A stretch of DNA of 10,091 nt from Alphaproteobacteria bacterium (GTDB taxonomy: Bacteria; Pseudomonadota; Alphaproteobacteria; Micavibrionales; Micavibrionaceae): positions 1 through 10,091 of the forward strand of contig JAGLKS010000136.1 of the NCBI GenBank assembly GCA_023140905.1. The letters run 5' to 3'. Each line of letters opens with the position of its first letter. Position 1 is the stretch's first letter. Under the pieces are notes generated by a model, which saw only the letters and a list, made by a program, of their open reading frames with translations, had not been told where the DNA came from and searched no databases. A program made the translations under genes and the position numbers. Shown piece by piece: positions 6,670-10,091 of this stretch.

Positions 6670-6670
6670 T

Positions 6671-6766
6671 ATGTGCGGTCAAAACCAACGAGGGAATGTT
6701 ATTTTTCTTGCGCTGGCCGCAGTTGCATTATTTGCGGCACTTACTTATGCCGTTAGCTTTTATTAA
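6671..6766 (+). pseudogene. Short pilin-like N-terminal fragment (31 codons)
   Basis: The frame encodes MCGQNQRGN followed by the hydrophobic run VIFLALAAVALFAALTYAV and then SFY and a stop. A short polar N-terminus, a Gly just before the hydrophobic helix and this helix text resemble the start of prepilin-like proteins I recall from Tad-bearing alphaproteobacteria. In those the chain continues for more than 100 residues. Here it ends right after the helix, 14 bp before the 22-bp repeat at 6781. The ribosome site is displaced by a 14-bp duplication. I read it as a truncated remnant of a pilin-like gene. A genuine 31-residue membrane peptide is the alternative. Confidence 0.4.
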
Positions 6767-6780
6767 GCGCAATAAGACCA

Positions 6781-6802
6781 CCTGCGTAAGCTGGCGGAGG
6801 TT
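6781..6802. repeat. 22-bp direct repeat, copy 2
   Basis: It is identical to 3013-3034 and lies between the pilin-like fragment and the end of the dihydroorotate dehydrogenase gene. It may mark where the fragment's original 3' part was lost. The following 150 bp to 6952 contain no gene. An agcgtacgct palindrome (6899-6908) is the only other structure I see there. Confidence 0.75.
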
Positions 6803-6952
6803 CACTCACGTTCGAGAATTGGGGGCAGGGGAAACGATGTAGATATCTTCCGGTGTTTTGCTACAATATACAGCATCTTTGCATTCTACATGAGCGTTAG
6901 CGTACGCTTAAAACCGCACCACATTAAAACGCGTACATCTAAAAACGTATAT

Positions 6953-7909
6953 TTATTCACCCATATCTTTTAATTTGCCTTTAAACTCATCAATAGAGCT
7001 ATAGCCTTTTTGACGCATGATATCTTGCAGCTCGTTGGCTATGCGGGCGAAGCAATCCGCCCCTTCGCGCATGAACTGTGTTCCGATTTGTAAAGCACCG
7101 GCACCACATAATATGTGTTCAAAAGCATCCATGCCGTTTTTTATGCCACCGACACCGATAATATCGACATCATCTTTTAACAGCGTATAAAACTTGCGTA
7201 CATTAGCCAGAGCTGTGGGCTTTGCAAAATCACCACCAATCCCGCCAAACCCTTGTTTAGGGCGGATTACAACGCATTCTTTTTCTGTATCAATGACAAG
7301 CCCGTTTCCTATGCTATTTATGCAAGTGGCAAAGGAAATAGGAAAGGAATTGAGGACATCCGCCATCATCTCAAAATGCGGAATATCGAAATATGGGGGG
7401 AGTTTTACGCCTAAAGGCAGGCGTACGACTTCAAAAACCTTTTCAAGAAGTGTGCGGCTTTGCTCAAAATCATAACCGGCTTGGGGCTTTCCGGGAATGT
7501 TAGGACAAGACAGGTTTAGCTCAATAGCCGCTACATTTTCATTGTCTGCAAGGGCTTCGATCATTTTTGTATTGTCATCATATCCCATGCCTGAAACTGA
7601 AATTATATAAGGTTTTCCATGTGCAGCCGCTTTGGGAGCATAATTTGCGTAATATTCAAAACCTTCATTGGGCAATCCCATAGAGTTTATAGATCCCCAT
7701 GATGTTTCGTAATAACGGGGCTGAGGATTTCCTTCGCGATATTCCAGTGTAGCACTTTTTGAAAGAATGGCTCCGGCAGCACTTTTCCCAATAACGTCAA
7801 GCTCTTCTTCTGTCGCACATAGCGGGCCGGAGGCGTTATATATACAAGTCTCCAGTGATATTCCGGCTATTGTTGTCGAGAGGGAAGGTGCTGATTGTGA
7901 TACTGTCAT
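6953..7909 (-). CDS. pyrD: Dihydroorotate dehydrogenase, class 1A (fumarate-type)
   Basis: The product (318 residues from the chosen start) follows Lactococcus PyrDA closely by eye. Matching segments include YNASG, SKSATLEYREGNPQPRYYE, GSINSMGLPN, ELNLSCPNIPGKPQ, PLGVKLPPYFD, NSIGNGL, GFGGIGG, KPTALANVR, GVGGIKNGMDAFEH and ALQIGTQ. It should be a soluble FMN enzyme oxidising dihydroorotate to orotate in pyrimidine synthesis. The class 1A active-site base is the Cys of NLSCPN (residue 135). It lacks the N-terminal membrane helix of class 2 enzymes, and no pyrK is present. I prefer ATG 7909 over 7951 because agga lies 11 bases before it and the enzyme core begins soon after. The upstream ATG also overlaps a possible minus-strand -10, taatat (7950-7955), with ttgcac 16 bases further upstream. 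Confidence 0.9.
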   Translation of the reverse strand: MTVSQSAPSLSTTIAGISLETCIYNASGPLCATEEELDVIGKSAAGAILSKSATLEYREGNPQPRYYETSWGSINSMGLPNEGFEYYANYAPKAAAHGKPYIISVSGMGYDDNTKMIEALADNENVAAIELNLSCPNIPGKPQAGYDFEQSRTLLEKVFEVVRLPLGVKLPPYFDIPHFEMMADVLNSFPISFATCINSIGNGLVIDTEKECVVIRPKQGFGGIGGDFAKPTALANVRKFYTLLKDDVDIIGVGGIKNGMDAFEHILCGAGALQIGTQFMREGADCFARIANELQDIMRQKGYSSIDEFKGKLKDMGE

Positions 7910-7991
7910 TATTGGTGCTTTCCTAATATTTGTATATATTCTTTGCTCCATATTATCTTTAATCTAATAAAGTGCAATAGGTCTTATCGAC

Positions 7992-8097
7992 TGAGAGTGT
8001 ACGTGTCTCAATGTGTTGTTTTACTGCAATAAAACGAGCCATACCGCATCTTAATTTGTACACCAGCGTCTTTTATATGTAAGTGTCTCTGAGACAC
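7992..8097. promoter_or_regulatory. Two related inverted repeats (GTGTCTC/GAGACAC) in the pyrD-glycosyltransferase divergent region
   Basis: At 8083-8097 gtgtctc and gagacac form a perfect inverted repeat around one base. At 7992-8010 tgaga and tctca flank nine bases, and the right arm reads gtgtctca, the same half-site. The two sites lie about 90 bp apart between the divergent starts of pyrD and the glycosyltransferase gene. Paired operators for one regulator would look like this. No regulator gene is adjacent, so the protein is unknown. Confidence 0.45.
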
Positions 8098-8245
8098 AGC
8101 CATACAAAATTTATTATGTGAATATTATTAACTATGCGTGCAAAAAAACAAACAATATACATGTGTTTTATGAGGAATGGGCGTTTACTGGCTGTTCATA
8201 TTATGTTACGCAAGTGTGGTCTAATGTTTTAAAAACGGAGGTGAC

Positions 8246-9205
8246 GTGGTGTTTAGTGTAATTATACCTGCTTATAATTCCGAGACCTTTATAAAGCGTG
8301 CCGTTAATTCTGTTTTGAAACAGACTCTCCAAAATTTCGAAATCTTGATTATAGATGATAAATCGAGTGATGGTACTGTTCAACTGGCACAAGATATGGC
8401 CTCTAAAGACAATCGTATAAGGGTTTTTTTACAAGACACAAATGGGGGACCCGCGGTTTCCCGCAATGTTGGTATTGATAATGCTAAAGGTGAGTGGATT
8501 GCTATTCTGGACGCAGATGATGCATATAAACCTGAGCGGCTGGAAAAAATGCTTAAAGTTGCAGAGGACGGTAATTATGACCTGCTTTGTGATAGCATTA
8601 TTGAATATGATATAGGTATTCAAAAAGAGGTGGGCATTGCTTTAGATTTGGAACGTGACGTTAATAGCTTTAGTTTCCTTGATCTCGTAGAGAATGATTA
8701 TCCAGGGATAGCTTATCCTTACGGAGGTGTTCAGCCAATTTTTAGACGGGATTTTCTGAATAAATATAATTTGCGTTATTGTCCTGATTATCGGTTCGGC
8801 GAAGATTTCCTGTTTTATATGGAAGTTCTTTCTTATGCTCCAAAAGCTGCGTTGTTAAAAAAGGGGTACTATATATATACGAAATCAGTAGGGCCTGTTT
8901 CAGGCAGAAGGTCTTCACATTCCAGGACTGTTGCAGATACCCATCAAATTATTAGTGCTATGGAATATTTTGTAGAAAAGCATGGAGAAAGAATTGAGCC
9001 GCAAGAACGTTTAGCAATTAGGGAAAGGATGAAAAAGTTTTCTAAGCATACTAAAGTAGATGAGCTTAGGGAAATTTTAGCCGATAAAAATATTTTCCAT
9101 GCTTTCTTTTTCCTTATAAAAACACCTTATGTTGTTCGCTACATTTTGAAAAAGCTTTTTAAGAAAATTCGGAATAAACGAAAATACTATCTCCATTCGT
9201 CATAG
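8246..9205 (+). CDS. Family 2 (GT-A fold) glycosyltransferase
   Basis: The 319-residue protein opens with the GT2 signature FSVIIPAYNSETFIKRAVNSV. It then shows DDKSSDGT (37-44) for nucleotide binding, NGGPAVSRNVGIDNAKGEWI, and the metal-binding DAD of ILDADDAY (89-91). GEDF (185-188) fits the usual catalytic Glu-Asp. It would move a sugar from a nucleotide-sugar to a polysaccharide or glycolipid acceptor; the sugar cannot be told. A basic C-terminus (KKLFKKIRNKRK) with a hydrophobic stretch before it may touch the membrane. Translation starts at one of two consecutive GTG codons. ggaggtga (8237-8244) is a near-ideal ribosome site and its spacing favours the second GTG (8249). The gene stands alone and diverges from pyrD. 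Confidence 0.9.
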   Translation: MVFSVIIPAYNSETFIKRAVNSVLKQTLQNFEILIIDDKSSDGTVQLAQDMASKDNRIRVFLQDTNGGPAVSRNVGIDNAKGEWIAILDADDAYKPERLEKMLKVAEDGNYDLLCDSIIEYDIGIQKEVGIALDLERDVNSFSFLDLVENDYPGIAYPYGGVQPIFRRDFLNKYNLRYCPDYRFGEDFLFYMEVLSYAPKAALLKKGYYIYTKSVGPVSGRRSSHSRTVADTHQIISAMEYFVEKHGERIEPQERLAIRERMKKFSKHTKVDELREILADKNIFHAFFFLIKTPYVVRYILKKLFKKIRNKRKYYLHSS

Positions 9206-9234
9206 AATGTCTCCGGTATTAACCTAGGAGAAAA

Positions 9235-9309
9235 TGGTGGGCGGTACTGGGATTGAACCAGTGACCCCTTGCGTGTCGAGCAAGTGCTCTACCCCTGAGC
9301 TAACCGCCC
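9235..9309 (-). tRNA. tRNA-Val (anticodon GAC)
   Basis: The 75-base gene folds as a full cloverleaf. The acceptor is GGGCGGT/ACCGCCC, the D stem GCTC/GAGC, and the anticodon stem CTTGC/GCAAG. The T stem is ACTGG/CCAGT with loop TTCAATC, and the 3' CCA is encoded. The anticodon loop is TCGACAC, giving GAC for Val. Position 33 is C instead of the nearly universal U. A plus-strand reading frame starting at 9234 over this gene is the familiar spurious translation of tRNA DNA. Confidence 0.95.
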
Positions 9310-9341
9310 CATTTTACATGCGCGTTCATACGCCACGCAGG

Positions 9342-9362
9342 CTCCGTTCCTATCGGAACGAG
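9342..9362. other. Strong stem-loop between cpdR and tRNA-Val
   Basis: CGTTCC (9345-9350) pairs with GGAACG (9355-9360) across a TATC loop, and one or two more pairs form across a bulge. It lies downstream of cpdR and upstream of the tRNA on the minus strand. It could stop cpdR transcription or mark a processing site before the tRNA. No T-tract follows on either strand, so I do not call it a terminator. Confidence 0.5.
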
Positions 9363-9494
9363 GTCGCAGTCGCAACCTTTATAGCATGCTCATTTTTAAT
9401 GCATCTGCTATATAAGCAAACAGTGGTACTGACATTTATCAGAAAATTCAAGTATAAAATTTGAATATAATGGTTTCATAGCCTTATAGTAGCC

Positions 9495-9890
9495 TTATTC
9501 CGTGGTGCTCAATAAATCTTCGATACGTTCGACCAGATCATTAAGATGAAACGGTTTTGAAAGGATTTGTGGGCGTGTACGTGTGCTATTGCTATCGTAT
9601 CTTTTGTGATCTTCCAGAGCCATTGCAGCAAAACCGGTTATGAACATGACCTTCATGTCTGGATATTTTTCTGTTGTTTTGTGTGCAAGCTCCAGCCCGT
9701 CAATCTCCGGCATAACAATATCTGTTAGCAGCAAGTCGAAAGGCGTGTCACTTCCTTCTTTTTCTTCCAAAGCACTCAAAGCGTCGGCTCCATTCGAGCG
9801 TGCAACAACGCTATGCCCGGCGCGCTGTAGAGCAATCATAAGAAAGTTCAACATGGATTCGTCGTCTTCTGCTAATAGAATATTGGCCAT
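9495..9890 (-). CDS. cpdR: CpdR-like single-domain response regulator
   Basis: The 131-residue protein is one receiver domain. It has the acidic pocket EDD at residues 8-10 and phosphoacceptor Asp57 in LLLTDIVMPEIDG. Thr85 lies in FITGF and Lys112 in LSKPF. There is no output domain. The sequence pattern, especially LLLTDIVMPEIDGLELA and ILSKPFHLNDLVERI, fits CpdR of alphaproteobacteria. In Caulobacter CpdR, when unphosphorylated, helps direct ClpXP to polar cell-cycle substrates, and CckA-ChpT controls its phosphorylation. The stretch between Gly86 and Lys112 is polar (EDHKRYDSNSTRTRP) and may be family-variable. The ATG at 9890 has aggat about 10 bases upstream. A lone tRNA gene lies downstream. 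A generic CheY-like role remains possible. Confidence 0.8.
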   Translation of the reverse strand: MANILLAEDDESMLNFLMIALQRAGHSVVARSNGADALSALEEKEGSDTPFDLLLTDIVMPEIDGLELAHKTTEKYPDMKVMFITGFAAMALEDHKRYDSNSTRTRPQILSKPFHLNDLVERIEDLLSTTE

Positions 9891-9982
9891 GTAAATTTCA
9901 TCCTGATACCAAACAATATATTATAGTAGCTACACTGGTGTAAGAGTGTATGAGAAAACAACCTCTTTATGCAAATTTATTT

Positions 9983-10016
9983 CTTATAGTAATTTGACTT
10001 AAGAATAGTACAGAAT
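9983..10016 (+). repeat. Dispersed 28-bp repeat, copy C (plus orientation)
   Basis: Bases 9985-10012 match copy A at 26 of 28 positions. The following gaat is shared with copy B. A partial match, cttatagtag at 9483-9492 directly downstream of cpdR, equals the first ten bases of copy A. The cpdR gene is thus bracketed by repeat sequence. Confidence 0.75.
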
Positions 10017-10086
10017 TACGCAAATGAATTGTCTTGAGAATCAAGTGTAATTTCTGAAGCATAGCCGTAGCTACGGTGATGAAATT
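10014..10086. repeat. Palindrome-rich segment following repeat copy C
   Basis: Three structures follow the repeat. aattac (10014-10019) pairs with gtaatt (10047-10052) and encloses cttga/tcaag (10033-10045). ccgtagctacgg (10065-10076) is a perfect 12-bp palindrome. aatttc (10049-10054) can pair with gaaatt (10081-10086). The repeat plus this palindrome-rich body may be one small mobile element that continues past the window end. Confidence 0.45.
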
Positions 10087-10091
10087 ATGCG

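Larger units (their letters stand above)
5291..6670. other. Gene-free AT-rich tract with repeats, stems and DnaA-box-like sites
   Basis: No reading frame in these 1380 bases resembles a protein I recognise. The only track-length frame (6111-6344, minus, 77 codons) has no convincing ribosome site or family signature. I also see no rRNA, tRNA, RNase P, SRP or tmRNA hallmarks. The tract is instead rich in inverted repeats, short direct repeats (caccaccattt at 5652 and 5677; gtaagg/ccttac stem 5645-5676) and GANTC sites. The parts are listed separately. Its 5' part (5291-5700) shows the least: one bulged hairpin (gaaatacgag/ctcgtttc, 5436-5457) and little else. Confidence 0.7.

Noticed and set aside
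8201..8392. 63-codon minus-strand frame over the glycosyltransferase start
   Set aside because: It overlaps a strong GT2 gene with a near-ideal ribosome site and has no family signature of its own.
9234..9464. 76-codon plus-strand frame beginning MVGGTGIEPVTPCVSSKC
   Set aside because: It is the well-known false translation across the reverse strand of a tRNA gene; tRNA-Val occupies 9235-9309.

Overview
The window most likely comes from an AT-rich alphaproteobacterium. The evidence is a Tad/Cpa-type pilus locus, a CpdR-like single-domain response regulator, an MntR of the proteobacterial type and a local cluster of GANTC (CcrM-type) sites. A pilin-like N-terminal fragment at 6671-6766 resembles proteins I remember from Micavibrio-like lineages, but that placement is a guess. 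No phage, plasmid, insertion-sequence transposase or CRISPR genes are visible.

Layout. Positions 1-2719 (+) hold the end of tadA/cpaF, then tadB and tadC, closely spaced as one operon for the motor and inner-membrane platform of a Flp/Tad pilus. Positions 3034-5093 (-) hold mntR, a secreted pilus-assembly N-domain protein (CpaC N-terminus-like) and the tadD lipoprotein. This minus-strand block is bounded by an exact 28-bp inverted repeat (2723-2750 and 5263-5290), so it could have been inverted relative to tadABC. Positions 5291-6670 contain no convincing gene. Positions 6953-7909 (-) encode a class 1A (fumarate-type) dihydroorotate dehydrogenase, divergent from a GT2 glycosyltransferase at 8246-9205 (+). 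Then come tRNA-Val(GAC) at 9235-9309 (-) and cpdR at 9495-9890 (-). The window ends in a further copy of the 28-bp repeat followed by palindromic sequence.

The most unusual part is the 1.4-kb gene-free tract. It holds a nested set of potential RNA stems (5983-6145, 6179-6195, 6210-6301, 6318-6337). It also holds a terminator-like hairpin with a T-tract on the plus strand (6571-6605) that no plus-strand gene needs, and a perfect TATAAT at 5718. Further elements are DnaA-box-like sites (5749-5757 and an inverted pair at 6422-6441), six GANTC sites within 336 bp, and a 10-bp tandem repeat. Two readings compete: an undescribed structured non-coding RNA of up to about 0.9 kb, or a replication-origin-like region. 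The sequence alone does not decide between them.

The other notable point is the MntR-like regulator. Two of its six expected metal ligands (B. subtilis Glu11 and Glu102) are replaced by lysine, so it may not sense manganese in the usual way.
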